A stretch of DNA of 64,000 bases, taken from positions 124,001 through 188,000 of the forward strand of contig NZ_BAABBN010000012.1 of the NCBI RefSeq assembly GCF_039537985.1, written 5' to 3'. The notes under the pieces were generated by a model, which had not been told where the DNA came from, searched no databases, and saw nothing but the letters and a program-made list of their open reading frames with translations. The position numbers were made by a program, and so were the translations under genes. Every line of letters begins with the position of its first letter. The stretch's first letter is position 1. Source of the stretch: Litoribacillus peritrichatus. GTDB taxonomy: Bacteria > Pseudomonadota > Gammaproteobacteria > Pseudomonadales > Litoribrevibacteraceae. Shown here in pieces: positions 41,361 through 50,624 of this stretch.

Positions 41361-42374
41361 ATGAGCAAAAAACCCTTCCCCATAGAACGAGACGAACACC
41401 CTTTCGCGCAATACGTACGAATCCTGGGCAAAGGAAAGCGCGGTAGCCGCTCATTCACTCAGGACGAAGCCCGTGACGCCATGAGCATGATTTTAAAAGG
41501 CGAAGTTGAGGAAGTTCAACTGGGCGCCTTTCTGATGCTGCTTCGCGTTAAAGAAGAAAGTCCTGAAGAAATCGCAGGGTTTGTACAGGCAGTAAAACAA
41601 CATCTGACTGTAGAATCGACGATCATTCCTGATCTTGATTGGTCGTCATACGCAGGCAAACGACGCCACTTGCCATGGTTTGTATTGAGCGCCCTGCTCC
41701 TCTCTGACAATAACTTCAAAATATTCATGCACGGAGCTTCCGGCCATACCATCGGTCGCATCTATACAGAGAATGTTCTCAGCTATCTGAATTTACCAAT
41801 CGTCGACTCATTCAAAGCTGCAGAAACAGCTCTCGCAAAAAACAGTTTCTGCTACATGCCACTTTCCAAATTTTCGCCAACGCTGCACCGAATTATAGAA
41901 CTGAGAAATACTTTGGGTTTGAGGTCTCCGGTCCATAGCCTGTCCAGATTGATCAACCCTCTCAATGCCCCTTGTGTGGTGCAAGGCATTTTCCACCCAA
42001 GCTATAACCCGGTACACCAAATCGCCGGTCAGCTGCTTGGCTACCAAAGACTGGCAGTCATCAAAGGCGAAGGCGGAGAAATTGAGCGAAACCCGGACTC
42101 TAAAGTAGAAGTTCGATCATCAATAGACAACGAATTAATCGAAGAGGTATGGCCTCCCCTATTTAGCCAGCGTCACGTCCGACCCGACGAACTGGACATA
42201 GATCTTCTGCCTTCGCTATGGCGAGGTAAACATCAGGATGAGTACGCTGAAATGGCAGTCATAGGCACCGCCGCTTTTGCTCTGAGACTGATTCACCACC
42301 ATCAAAAGAACCAGGAGGAGTGCCTGGAGTGGGCTAAGGACTTATGGGCTCAGAGAAACAAAACGCTTTTATAA
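41361..42374 (+). CDS. ybiB: YbiB/TrpD2 family protein
   Basis: 337-aa protein with the anthranilate phosphoribosyltransferase fold (N-terminal helical bundle with LGKGKRGSRSFTQDEARDAM, then an alpha/beta domain with HGASGHTIGR near residue 125). It lacks the usual TrpD substrate motif KHGNR. The E. coli relative YbiB/TrpD2 is a nucleic-acid-binding protein of the SOS response and not a tryptophan enzyme, which fits the absence of other trp genes. Last gene of the tus operon, 31 bp after tusE. Confidence 0.85.
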   Translation: MSKKPFPIERDEHPFAQYVRILGKGKRGSRSFTQDEARDAMSMILKGEVEEVQLGAFLMLLRVKEESPEEIAGFVQAVKQHLTVESTIIPDLDWSSYAGKRRHLPWFVLSALLLSDNNFKIFMHGASGHTIGRIYTENVLSYLNLPIVDSFKAAETALAKNSFCYMPLSKFSPTLHRIIELRNTLGLRSPVHSLSRLINPLNAPCVVQGIFHPSYNPVHQIAGQLLGYQRLAVIKGEGGEIERNPDSKVEVRSSIDNELIEEVWPPLFSQRHVRPDELDIDLLPSLWRGKHQDEYAEMAVIGTAAFALRLIHHHQKNQEECLEWAKDLWAQRNKTLL

Positions 42375-42386
42375 GCCACAAATTCA

Positions 42387-42411
42387 CATCTGCCGGCTAT
42401 TCCGGCAGATG
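42387..42411. terminator. Convergent terminator overlapping the tatD 3' end
   Basis: A 10-bp perfect stem CATCTGCCGG/CCGGCAGATG with a 5-nt loop between converging ybiB and tatD. The right arm lies inside the last codons of tatD, so coding and termination signals overlap. No T-tract on either side. Confidence 0.6.
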
Positions 42412-43176
42412 CATCAATCGATTAAAGTTTTCAGTAGTCGCAACCATTAGTTCTTCGTAGCTAACGCCCTTTAGTTCAGCAACAAATTCTGCAACGTCAC
42501 GCACAAACGCAGGCTCGTTTGGCTTTCCCCGATGAGGTACTGGCGCCAGATACGGCGCATCCGTCTCAACCAGCAAGCGATCCAAAGGCAACGCTTTAAC
42601 GGTATCACGCAATTCACTGGCATTCCTGAAGGTAACAATGCCTGATATCGAGACATAGAAATTCATTTCCAGAGCGGCCTGAGCCATTTCCAGGCTCTCA
42701 GTAAAGCAATGCAAAATACCGCCAACCTCCAGATTACAATGAGCCTCCAACAACTCTAAAGTTTTCTGACGGGCATCCCGGGTATGAATAATAACCGGCT
42801 TTCTACATTCTGCCGCCACTTCCAGCTGAGAAATAAAGCGACGCTCTTGTTCTTCATGATTGTCTTTGTCATAAAAGAAATCCAACCCCATCTCACCAAC
42901 AGCAATCACTTTTGGGTGCTGGGCAAGCGCCAATAATTCCTGCGGCTTAGGCGCCGGGTGCTCCAACGACAGCGGATGAACCCCAACAGAAGCATAGACA
43001 TCGTCATACTTTTCCGACAAAGCAATCACCGCATCGGCATTTTGCATATCAATCCCGACACACAAAAATCGACCAACACCACGCTGGCGAGCTGCATCCA
43101 GGGCTTTCTCTAAGTTACCATCATAAACATCAAGCTTTAAACGATCTAAATGACAGTGCGAATCAACCAAATACAT
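42397..43176 (-). CDS. tatD: TatD-family deoxyribonuclease
   Basis: 259-aa metal-dependent hydrolase of the TatD/YcfH family. It shows the DSHCHLD metal motif at residues 5-11, GEMGLDFFYD near 93, the HTRDAR block near 130, HCFTES near 155 and ETDAPYLAP near 203. These enzymes have 3'-5' DNase and possibly D-aminoacyl hydrolase activity. In this lineage the gene follows pilZ, holB and tmk; a terminator separates it from pilZ here. Confidence 0.93.
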   Translation of the reverse strand: MYLVDSHCHLDRLKLDVYDGNLEKALDAARQRGVGRFLCVGIDMQNADAVIALSEKYDDVYASVGVHPLSLEHPAPKPQELLALAQHPKVIAVGEMGLDFFYDKDNHEEQERRFISQLEVAAECRKPVIIHTRDARQKTLELLEAHCNLEVGGILHCFTESLEMAQAALEMNFYVSISGIVTFRNASELRDTVKALPLDRLLVETDAPYLAPVPHRGKPNEPAFVRDVAEFVAELKGVSYEELMVATTENFNRLMHLPE

Positions 43177-43193
43177 AATTTATACAAACCAGA

Positions 43194-43226
43194 AAGCAAA
43201 AAAGCCTAAGTTCTTAACCAGGCTTT
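43194..43226 (-). terminator. Rho-independent terminator after pilZ
   Basis: Stem AAAGCCT/AGGCTTT (43201-43207 and 43220-43226) with partial pairing inside the 12-nt loop, followed on the minus strand by a T run. It lies about 35 bp past the pilZ stop and upstream of tatD. Confidence 0.7.
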
Positions 43227-43258
43227 CTGAAAGATTAAAAAATAAGAGAGAGATAATA

Positions 43259-43579
43259 TCACATAGTATGATTTGGCCGATCAGAATCCAGAGACCCAGT
43301 TAAGATTTTCTCAATCATGTGCTTTGCGGATTCATCTTTCATTGTAAACTGAATTCCAATACCCGCTGCCCTATTGCCTTGCGACCCCTGAGGTGTAATC
43401 CATACCACCTTACCGGAGATTGGAATTCGTTCAGGCTCGTCCATTAAATTCAGGAGAATAAAAACCTCATCGCCCAGTTTGTATTTTTTAGGCGTCGGAA
43501 TAAACAAACCACCCTTATCTACAAAAGGCATATACGCAGCATAGAGAACACTTTTATCTTTAATAGTAAGCTGCAACAT
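43259..43579 (-). CDS. pilZ: Type IV pilus assembly protein PilZ
   Basis: 106-aa single-domain PilZ protein. It has the GGLFIPTPKKYKLGDEVFILLNL and GKVVWITPQG...AAGIGIQF blocks of the PilZ barrel. The N-terminal RxxxR c-di-GMP clamp is absent, as in the Pseudomonas PilZ that acts in pilus assembly without binding c-di-GMP. Gene order tmk-holB-pilZ-tatD is the pseudomonad one. Confidence 0.92.
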   Translation of the reverse strand: MLQLTIKDKSVLYAAYMPFVDKGGLFIPTPKKYKLGDEVFILLNLMDEPERIPISGKVVWITPQGSQGNRAAGIGIQFTMKDESAKHMIEKILTGSLDSDRPNHTM

Positions 43580-43698
43580 AGGTTGCCTAACTCCTTAAAA
43601 AACCAATATATGTTTTTCTTTTTAATTCTACGACTTACAAAATATGATTGATAGTCTGGATTACGTCAATAGTATTATTTCAAGCAATCAAATAAGAT

Positions 43699-44706
43699 TT
43701 AAGCGGATAACATTTTCTGCCAGTCAATCAACAACCGATCAAAGACCAACTGCTTATTTGGGTGACTTTCAATCGCGGCACGCTCTATATCTTTTAATAT
43801 TTCACGATACCGATGCAAAAAACGAGGATCGACGGGTTTAGCCAACACCAATCCCATTAACTCAGACAAATCCTTATTTTTAATTCTGGCTTCATCTTTA
43901 GTCATCACCAGGACAACCATATCCTTCAACCAGTGATCCAGCCAATGAACAGCTTCTAACAACTCGATCGCTCGCCAGGACTCAGCAACCTCAACGGTAG
44001 ATTTTCCTTTTACCGCTTCGACCAGCCCCTGGCTTAGCAAACTGCGCCACTCAAGTTTACCCTGTTCTACCAGCTCGACCGCATAAAACGGACCGCCTTC
44101 AGAAATACTAGACAACAAATGATGATCCGACCTTTCCGGATACAAATTCTTCAAGAATTCATTCGTTTCTTCCAGCGAGGGCGTCGGAATTTCATAATAC
44201 TGACAACGACTTCGTATTGTGGGCATCAATGAACTTAGCGAGTCCACAACTAAAATCAAATGTGTGTCTCCGGCCGGCTCTTCCAGTGTCTTCAACAGCG
44301 CATTCGAACTATTAATATTCATTGCATCTGCCGGCTCGATAATGACCACTTTCTTTCCGGACATTTGAGACGTCTGAGAAACAAAAGTGTTCAATTCTCG
44401 AATCAAATCGACCTTAATGGCTTTACCTGCTTGTTCTGGCTGAGCATAGAACAAATCAGGGTGCGTCCCCGCCTTATTTAATAAACAGGAAGAGCAACGA
44501 CCACAAACATCCCCATCCAAAGGCGACTGACACAACAGAAACTGGGCTAACGCTTTCGCAAAGTGGAGCTTCCCAACACCGTTATGGCCATAGATTAATA
44601 AGCCATGAGCCAGATGATTTTTATTCAACGCACCCAGTAACGACTGCCAAGCGGAAGTATGCCACGCAAGCGGTCTATTCAGCTCTTGGGATTCATGCTC
44701 AATCAA
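43699..44706 (-). CDS. holB: DNA polymerase III subunit delta'
   Basis: 335-aa clamp-loader subunit. It has the AAA+ fold with GHNGVGKLHFAKALA near residue 40, a four-Cys zinc module (CQSPLDGDVCGRCSSC, about 58-73), EPADAMNINSSNALLKTLEEP near 110 and the SRCQYYEIP sensor-like motif near 165. The start is TTG at 44706 overlapping the tmk stop (TTGA), with a GGGGAAG site 4 nt upstream; no ATG is available in frame nearby. Confidence 0.93.
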   Translation of the reverse strand: MIEHESQELNRPLAWHTSAWQSLLGALNKNHLAHGLLIYGHNGVGKLHFAKALAQFLLCQSPLDGDVCGRCSSCLLNKAGTHPDLFYAQPEQAGKAIKVDLIRELNTFVSQTSQMSGKKVVIIEPADAMNINSSNALLKTLEEPAGDTHLILVVDSLSSLMPTIRSRCQYYEIPTPSLEETNEFLKNLYPERSDHHLLSSISEGGPFYAVELVEQGKLEWRSLLSQGLVEAVKGKSTVEVAESWRAIELLEAVHWLDHWLKDMVVLVMTKDEARIKNKDLSELMGLVLAKPVDPRFLHRYREILKDIERAAIESHPNKQLVFDRLLIDWQKMLSA

Positions 44707-45374
44707 GACGCTTCCCCAGCTTGAGAAATAACGCGCAAAACCCTGTCTTCGAATACCTGCTTAACCTGATTCTGCACTTTATCCAGCGATAAACTGGCAT
44801 CAACGACAGCGTAACGGTCCGGGTTCTGGCTAGCTCGAAGCAAGTAACCCTCTCGGACTCGCTCAAAGAAAGATAAGTTCTCTTGTTCAAAACGATCTAG
44901 ATCCCCCCGAGCTCTTGCTCGTGCCATTCCCACCTCAACAGGTGCATCCAGAATAACGGTCAGGTCAGGCTGTCGATTACCATGAACCAGGTTTTCCAGT
45001 ACAGAAATTGCCTCAACGCCCAGTTCACGACCATAGCCTTGATAAGCGTAGGTTGCATCTGTGAACCGATCACACACGACATGTTCACCACGTTGCAGCG
45101 ACGGCTCAATAAACTGAGATAAATGCTGTGCTCTTGCTGCGAACATTAAAAGTAATTCAGCATTCGAACACACTTTCTCATCCCTGGGAGCCAACAAAAG
45201 ATTTCTGATCTCTTCCGCCAAAGGCGTACCACCCGGCTCCCGCGTGGCCACATAATCCAAGCATGCATCTGCCATCAGGCGCTTAAAATACTCGATATTC
45301 GTGGTCTTCCCGACCCCTTCGCCACCTTCAAAAGTGATAAATAACGCTTTAGGCACTGCTTTAAGTCCTCGCAT
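44703..45374 (-). CDS. tmk: Thymidylate kinase
   Basis: 223-aa kinase making dTDP from dTMP. The P-loop FEGGEGVGKTT is at residues 15-25, the DR motif (CDRFTDATYAYQG) near 98, and the LID region RARARGDLDRFE near 150. ATG at 45374 overlaps the mltG stop as ATGA; the longer frame starts one codon earlier at TTG. Translation is therefore coupled to mltG and to holB. Confidence 0.96.
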   Translation of the reverse strand: MRGLKAVPKALFITFEGGEGVGKTTNIEYFKRLMADACLDYVATREPGGTPLAEEIRNLLLAPRDEKVCSNAELLLMFAARAQHLSQFIEPSLQRGEHVVCDRFTDATYAYQGYGRELGVEAISVLENLVHGNRQPDLTVILDAPVEVGMARARARGDLDRFEQENLSFFERVREGYLLRASQNPDRYAVVDASLSLDKVQNQVKQVFEDRVLRVISQAGEAS

Positions 45375-46417
45375 CAAGGCTTATCTGGAGTAGAACGATA
45401 GTTCTGACTTCTTCTTAACTGGTATTTTCTAACAGCCTTATTGTGTCCTCGCAAAGTTTTAGAGAAATGGTGCGAACCATCGCCCCGAGCCACAAAGAAA
45501 ATGGAATCATCCCCTTTAGGGTTAAGCGCTGCCTTAATCGCCTCAGAGCCAACCATAGCAATAGGCGTGGGAGGCAACCCTTTGATTTGATAAGTATTAT
45601 ATGCTGTTTTAGTTCTTAAATCCCGTCGAGTAATGTTTCCTTTGTAGTCATCACCCATGCCATAAATAACCGTAGGATCTGTCTGCAACCTCATACCCAG
45701 GTTCAGCCTATTGACAAAGACTTGTGCGATCTGTGGTCTTTCCTCTGCTACAGCCGTTTCTTTCTCCACTATAGAAGCCATGATCAATGCTTCATAAGGC
45801 GACGCATAAGGCAAGTCTTTCGCCTTATTTTCCCACTCTTTCGCAAGCACCGCCTGGAGCTTCTTATGAGCACGGACCAGTATTTCTAAATCACTGACAC
45901 CATAAGAGAATGTATATGTGTCAGGATAAAACTGGCCTTCAGGGTGTATCTTCTTGCCAGCGACCTTCTCCATGATTTGATCTTCCGACAGTCCCGCCAA
46001 TTTATGAGTCACATTGGCATTCTGTTGAACTCTGGCCATCATTTGTTTGAAGTTCTGACCCTCAATAAACGAAATATTAAATGTAGTAACATCACCCCGA
46101 ACCATTTTTTTCAACAGAGTCAACGGCGTATCAACGGGTTCAACGGCATAGCGGCCTTTTATGAGATGATCATAACCCGCCCAAAGCACAACCCTACAAA
46201 ACGGCCGAACATGCTCAACCAATTCCAAAGACTTCATTCTTCGACAGACTTTATACAGCCCCTCCCCAGAATGAACATCAATGAATTGAACCTTTCCGGC
46301 ATGCTCACCATAAGGAGAATTAAAGCTTTTATTTAAGTACCAGGAGTAACCAGCAACTACGACGACGCCAATCAGAATGGAAATTACAATTAAACGTTTA
46401 AAAAGAGATAAAGACAT
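45374..46417 (-). CDS. mltG: Endolytic murein transglycosylase MltG
   Basis: 347-aa inner-membrane enzyme that cuts nascent peptidoglycan and sets glycan strand length. One membrane helix (about residues 7-26), a LysM-like region, and the YceG catalytic domain with the essential Glu in ASIVEKETAV near 217 and LQTDPTVIYG near 245. ATG at 46417 overlaps the pabC stop (TAATG). Confidence 0.95.
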   Translation of the reverse strand: MSLSLFKRLIVISILIGVVVVAGYSWYLNKSFNSPYGEHAGKVQFIDVHSGEGLYKVCRRMKSLELVEHVRPFCRVVLWAGYDHLIKGRYAVEPVDTPLTLLKKMVRGDVTTFNISFIEGQNFKQMMARVQQNANVTHKLAGLSEDQIMEKVAGKKIHPEGQFYPDTYTFSYGVSDLEILVRAHKKLQAVLAKEWENKAKDLPYASPYEALIMASIVEKETAVAEERPQIAQVFVNRLNLGMRLQTDPTVIYGMGDDYKGNITRRDLRTKTAYNTYQIKGLPPTPIAMVGSEAIKAALNPKGDDSIFFVARGDGSHHFSKTLRGHNKAVRKYQLRRSQNYRSTPDKP

Positions 46418-47244
46418 TAATTAAGTACACTTCGAGCCAAATGAGAAAATGAAAATGCCGCTTCTACAGAAAATTGATAAGTTTGCCCTTTTAGCGTCGT
46501 AACCGAGCGCACAGGTAGAATACCGTTCACTGAGTTGCATACAAAACAGCCCTCAGCCTTACTCAAGTCATCGAGACTCAATGTAGAAACCGCCGTATTT
46601 ATACCCAAGTCAGCAGATTTTTCCAGTAACCAAGTCCTAAAAACACCATTTACGCCACTATAATTCAACTCTGGTGTTAACCAACGCTCACCAATTAAAA
46701 AAAACACATTTGATTGAGTGGCCTCAATCAACAGACCGTTTGTATCGAGCATTAATCCTTCATAAAACTGCTCGTCATACCACTCGTTTCGTGCAAGTAC
46801 ATTTTCCAGCCGATTTAAGTGCTTTAAACCCGCCAGAAGCGGTTGGCAAGCAAGCCGTGTTTTACACTCGCGAACCGCAACCCCCTGCTTCACAAATGCC
46901 TCTTCCAGCCGCTCAAAGCCTGAGAAAACTTGCAAAAAAACCTCTGAATCAGCCTCTTCCAATGAGCGATAACCTCTTCCACCGGCTACACGCGTTAAAA
47001 CCACCTTAACGACAGCAACATCCTCATTTGCAACCAAAGCCTGAATACGCTTTGCCAGTTCTGCTGCATCATCTTTATCGAAGTGAATTCCAAGACGAGC
47101 TGCACCATTACAAAGTCGAGCCAAGTGATATTTGAGCAAAGTAATTTTTGAGCTCACAACCAACATAGTTTCAAACAAACCATCACCGTATGAAAAAGCC
47201 CTGTTTGAAAAATCTATCGAATCAGAAGAGGTATGAATGATCAT
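46417..47244 (-). CDS. pabC: Aminodeoxychorismate lyase
   Basis: 275-aa PLP enzyme (fold type IV) that releases p-aminobenzoate from aminodeoxychorismate for folate synthesis. It has NRAFSYGDGLFET at residues 13-25, the PLP-lysine region GLKHLNRLENVLARNEW near 135-150 and SNVFFLI near 177. ATG at 47244, 4 bp after the fabF stop, is chosen; the longer frame from 47298 runs into fabF. Position between fabF and mltG is the conserved one. Confidence 0.94.
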   Translation of the reverse strand: MIIHTSSDSIDFSNRAFSYGDGLFETMLVVSSKITLLKYHLARLCNGAARLGIHFDKDDAAELAKRIQALVANEDVAVVKVVLTRVAGGRGYRSLEEADSEVFLQVFSGFERLEEAFVKQGVAVRECKTRLACQPLLAGLKHLNRLENVLARNEWYDEQFYEGLMLDTNGLLIEATQSNVFFLIGERWLTPELNYSGVNGVFRTWLLEKSADLGINTAVSTLSLDDLSKAEGCFVCNSVNGILPVRSVTTLKGQTYQFSVEAAFSFSHLARSVLN

Positions 47245-47248
47245 TGAA

Positions 47249-48499
47249 TTAACTGCAAGCCCCAAACACCATAGAAGCGTTAGTACCGCCAAAACCAAAA
47301 GAGTTATTCATTACATAACGACCTTGAAATGCTTTAGCACGATTAGGAACCAGGTCAATGCCCACATCATCAAAGCGATGCAAATTGATCGTAGGCGGAG
47401 CTATCTGCTCCTCCAATGCCTTAACACAAAAAATTGCTTCTAGGGCACCTGCTGCACCTAACAAATGTCCGGTCATGCTCTTCGTTGAACTCATCTTGAG
47501 CGAACCACCCCTTAACGAACCTGGTCCTGAAAACACGGCTGTTATTGCATTAAGTTCAGCTTGATCACCCAAAACCGTAGAAGTCGCATGAGCATTAATG
47601 TAGCTGATGTCGCCCGGAACAAGCTGAGCATCACCGAGTGCCGCAAGCATAGCTCGCTGAGCACCTTCACCATCCTCACTCGGCGCGGTAATATGATGCG
47701 CATCACCGCTCATACCAAAACCAAGAACCTCCGCATATATTTTTGCACCCCGGGCTTTAGCATGCTCATAGTCCTCAAGAACCAAAGTGGCCGCGCCATC
47801 GCCCAATACAAAACCATCTCTGTCAGCATCCCAGGGTCTGGAAGCCTGCTCCGGAGATTCATTACGCGTTGATAACGCCCTGGCAGAAGTGAAACCTGCC
47901 AACCCTAACTCAGTAGTACACATTTCACCAGCTCCGGCCAGCATGACATCTGCATCACCATAGGCAATACTCCTGGCTGCGAAACCTAAGTTATGAATAC
48001 CTGTGGCACACGCCGTAGAAATGGCAATATTTGGCCCCTTCAAAGCCAAATGCATTGATACATGCCCAGCCAGCATATTTACAATAACGGACGGAATAAA
48101 AAACGGAGAAACACGGCGATGACCTGACTTTCTCAACACATCATGGTTTTTTTCGATGGTTTCAATGCCCCCTATGCCTGAGCCAAATGCAACTCCGGCA
48201 CGAAACACATCAAACTCTACACCATCAAGGCCTGCGTCAGTAAACGCCTCTATCGCTGAAGCAAGACCATACTGAATGAAAACATCCATCTTTCGGCTTT
48301 CTTTTTTCCCAAACAAAGCCTCAGAATCAAATTCCTTAATCGTACCGCCAAATGTCACCGGATATTGAGAGGCATCAAACTGTGAAATAGAAGATATCCC
48401 ACTGCGCCCTTGCAGTGCTGCCTTCCATGTAGACTCAACAGAATTCCCAAGCGGTGAAACACACCCCATACCCGTGATAACAACACGACGGCCTTGCAT
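47249..48499 (-). CDS. fabF: 3-oxoacyl-ACP synthase II
   Basis: 416-aa condensing enzyme of fatty-acid elongation. The catalytic triad is visible as Cys in STACATGIHNLG near residue 165, His in NAHATST near 305 and His in GHLLGAAG near 343. ATG at 48499 gives the family start MQGRRVVITGMG; 15 extra codons upstream are not family-like. It is preceded by acpP with a short gap, as is usual. Confidence 0.97.
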   Translation of the reverse strand: MQGRRVVITGMGCVSPLGNSVESTWKAALQGRSGISSISQFDASQYPVTFGGTIKEFDSEALFGKKESRKMDVFIQYGLASAIEAFTDAGLDGVEFDVFRAGVAFGSGIGGIETIEKNHDVLRKSGHRRVSPFFIPSVIVNMLAGHVSMHLALKGPNIAISTACATGIHNLGFAARSIAYGDADVMLAGAGEMCTTELGLAGFTSARALSTRNESPEQASRPWDADRDGFVLGDGAATLVLEDYEHAKARGAKIYAEVLGFGMSGDAHHITAPSEDGEGAQRAMLAALGDAQLVPGDISYINAHATSTVLGDQAELNAITAVFSGPGSLRGGSLKMSSTKSMTGHLLGAAGALEAIFCVKALEEQIAPPTINLHRFDDVGIDLVPNRAKAFQGRYVMNNSFGFGGTNASMVFGACS

Positions 48500-48588
48500 A
48501 CATTTATTCCAATAATAAAAACAACTTATAAATTCCAAATACACAAAAGCCGCCTAATAGGCGGCCCTTGTCAAACCCGATCAAAAAA

Positions 48589-48822
48589 TCAGAGGTTCGC
48601 TACGATGTAATCAATCGCGTCTTGTACAGCAGTCAACTTCTCTGCTTCTTCATCAGGAATTTCTGTTTCGAATTCCTCTTCCAAAGCCATTACCAACTCT
48701 ACAGTATCCAGTGAGTCAGCACCAAGATCATCTACAAAAGATGAAGAAGGGTTAACATCTTCTTCTTTCACACCTAATTGTTCACAGACAATCTTTTTGA
48801 CGCGCTCTTCAATCGTACTCAT
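48589..48822 (-). CDS. acpP: Acyl carrier protein
   Basis: 77-aa carrier of growing fatty-acyl chains. The phosphopantetheine Ser lies in GADSLDTVELVMALEEEF near residue 37. ATG at 48822 (MSTIEERVKKIV) is the family start, with AGGAG about 11 nt upstream; eight upstream codons are not conserved. Strongly acidic, as expected. Confidence 0.98.
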   Translation of the reverse strand: MSTIEERVKKIVCEQLGVKEEDVNPSSSFVDDLGADSLDTVELVMALEEEFETEIPDEEAEKLTAVQDAIDYIVANL

Positions 48823-48947
48823 GAGCGAACTTTCTCCTAATGTCATTTGTTTAGTGGCTGCTAGTTTAACGAAAGCAATCCAGCAACCGCAAGTATAAAT
48901 TCCAGGATATTTTTATAGGTTTAATCTTTGGATATGTCAATGAGCAA

Positions 48948-49676
48948 TCAACTCATATACATTCCGCCATTCACCTGCATCACCTGACCCGTTACATAAG
49001 ACGCTTCTTCAGAACACAAGAAACCCACCACGGCAGCCACTTCTTGAGCATCCCCCATCCTTCCCATCGGAATCTGAGAAAGAATAGCGTCTTTTTGCTG
49101 CTCGTTTAAGGCATCTGTCATATCCGAAGCAATAAAACCAGGCGCAACACAATTAATGGTAATATTTCGGTTTGCCAACTCTTTCGCCAAAGAGCGGGAC
49201 ATCCCCTCCAGACCAGCCTTAGCACCACAATAATTGGCCTGACCTGGGTTTCCGGCCTGAGCCACCACGGAAGACACATTCACAACCCGCCCCCATCGTG
49301 CTTTCGTCATCGCACGAAACGATGCCTGAGTCACCCTGAAAGCGCCAGTCAGATTAGTATCTATGACTTTCTGCCACTGATCCCCTTTCATTCTCAACGC
49401 CAATCCATCATCAGTAATGCCGGCATTATTAACCACAACCAAAGGTAATTTATCTTCGCTCTTCAACGACGCAAAAAACGCCTTAACAGACTCTTCTGAA
49501 CTGACATCCAACTTATAACCCTGACCGGACTCAGCCAAAGACACACTAATTGCCTCGGCACCAGAATCCGAAGTCGCCGTTCCCAGAACATAGAAACCAA
49601 GTTCAACAAGTTTTTGAGCAATTGCAGCGCCAATACCACGACTGGCGCCCGTTACTAATGCAATTTTCTTTTCCAT
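48948..49676 (-). CDS. fabG: 3-oxoacyl-ACP reductase
   Basis: 242-aa SDR enzyme reducing 3-ketoacyl-ACP with NADPH. The TGASRGIG loop is at residues 9-16, NNAG near 86, the active Ser near 136, and the Tyr-Lys pair in NYCGAKAG near 149-153. The C-terminus GQVMQVNGGMYM is characteristic. It lies between fabD and acpP. Confidence 0.97.
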   Translation of the reverse strand: MEKKIALVTGASRGIGAAIAQKLVELGFYVLGTATSDSGAEAISVSLAESGQGYKLDVSSEESVKAFFASLKSEDKLPLVVVNNAGITDDGLALRMKGDQWQKVIDTNLTGAFRVTQASFRAMTKARWGRVVNVSSVVAQAGNPGQANYCGAKAGLEGMSRSLAKELANRNITINCVAPGFIASDMTDALNEQQKDAILSQIPMGRMGDAQEVAAVVGFLCSEEASYVTGQVMQVNGGMYMS

Positions 49677-49698
49677 TAATTGATACCTAACTTACCCA

Positions 49699-50616
49699 TT
49701 AACCCAATACTTCAGACATAGAATCCAGAGACCCAAGCGAAGAGCAAGCCAATGAGCGATCTATTCGTTTAGTAAGTCCAGCCAAAACTTTACCCGGACC
49801 ACACTCAATCAATCGTTGCGCACCTAAATCCTTCAACTTTTCTATACAGTCAACCCACCTAACCGGACTATAAAGCTGCTCAACCAGTAGCAGCTTCACT
49901 GCATTCAAGTCAGACTCAGTCATCGCAGACACATTATGCACCACGTCAATTGACGGGGCACTCAATGCAATTCCTGATAGCATTTCTTCTAATTTCTCTG
50001 CCGCAGGCCTCATAAGCGAACAATGCGAAGGCACGCTAACAGGCAACTCTATTGCACGTTTAGCCCCGGCTTCTTTCAACAAAGGCAATACATTCACCAC
50101 AGACTCTTTGCTGCCGGCGATGACAATTTGCCCAGGCGCATTAAGGTTCGCCGCCTCAACAACCCCTTGGCTTTCAGCACAAATCCGCTGAATTTCACCT
50201 AAATCCAGCCCCATCACGGCCGCCATAGCGCCTTCACCCGCCGGAACCGCTTCTTGCATGAACTTACCACGCGCACCTACCAATCTTATAGCGTCAGCAA
50301 AGTCTATGACACCAGCTGCAACCAACGCTGAGTACTCACCAAGACTATGACCAGAAACAGCAACCGGCTTTACTCCACCTCGATCCAAATATGATCGATA
50401 AATACCGATGGACACAGCCAACAATGCAGGCTGAGTAAACTGTGTTTGATTCAGTTGGTCGTCCGAATTTTCTTTAATTATTTTCCATAAATCATACTCA
50501 AGAGCATCAGACGCTTCTTGAAGGGTATTCCGAAACGTTTCTGACTGATCATAAAAATCGCTTCCCATAGCAACCAGTTGCGACCCTTGACCAGGAAAAA
50601 CAAAGGCAGATGACAT
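49699..50616 (-). CDS. fabD: Malonyl-CoA--ACP transacylase
   Basis: 305-aa enzyme loading malonate onto ACP. The nucleophile Ser is in GHSLGEYSAL near residue 91, the Arg in LVGARGKFMQ near 116 and the catalytic His in SVPSHCSLM near 200. The start MSSAFVFPGQGSQ is classic. It follows plsX by 8 bp. Confidence 0.97.
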   Translation of the reverse strand: MSSAFVFPGQGSQLVAMGSDFYDQSETFRNTLQEASDALEYDLWKIIKENSDDQLNQTQFTQPALLAVSIGIYRSYLDRGGVKPVAVSGHSLGEYSALVAAGVIDFADAIRLVGARGKFMQEAVPAGEGAMAAVMGLDLGEIQRICAESQGVVEAANLNAPGQIVIAGSKESVVNVLPLLKEAGAKRAIELPVSVPSHCSLMRPAAEKLEEMLSGIALSAPSIDVVHNVSAMTESDLNAVKLLLVEQLYSPVRWVDCIEKLKDLGAQRLIECGPGKVLAGLTKRIDRSLACSSLGSLDSMSEVLG

Positions 50617-50624
50617 AGATACCT

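Noticed and set aside
41361..42374. Anthranilate phosphoribosyltransferase trpD
   Set aside because: Has the fold but not the TrpD KHGNR-type motif, and it follows the tus genes with no trp neighbours; the YbiB/TrpD2 family fits better.
43644..43841. 65-codon plus-strand frame between pilZ and holB
   Set aside because: Most of it is antisense to the conserved 3' end of holB.
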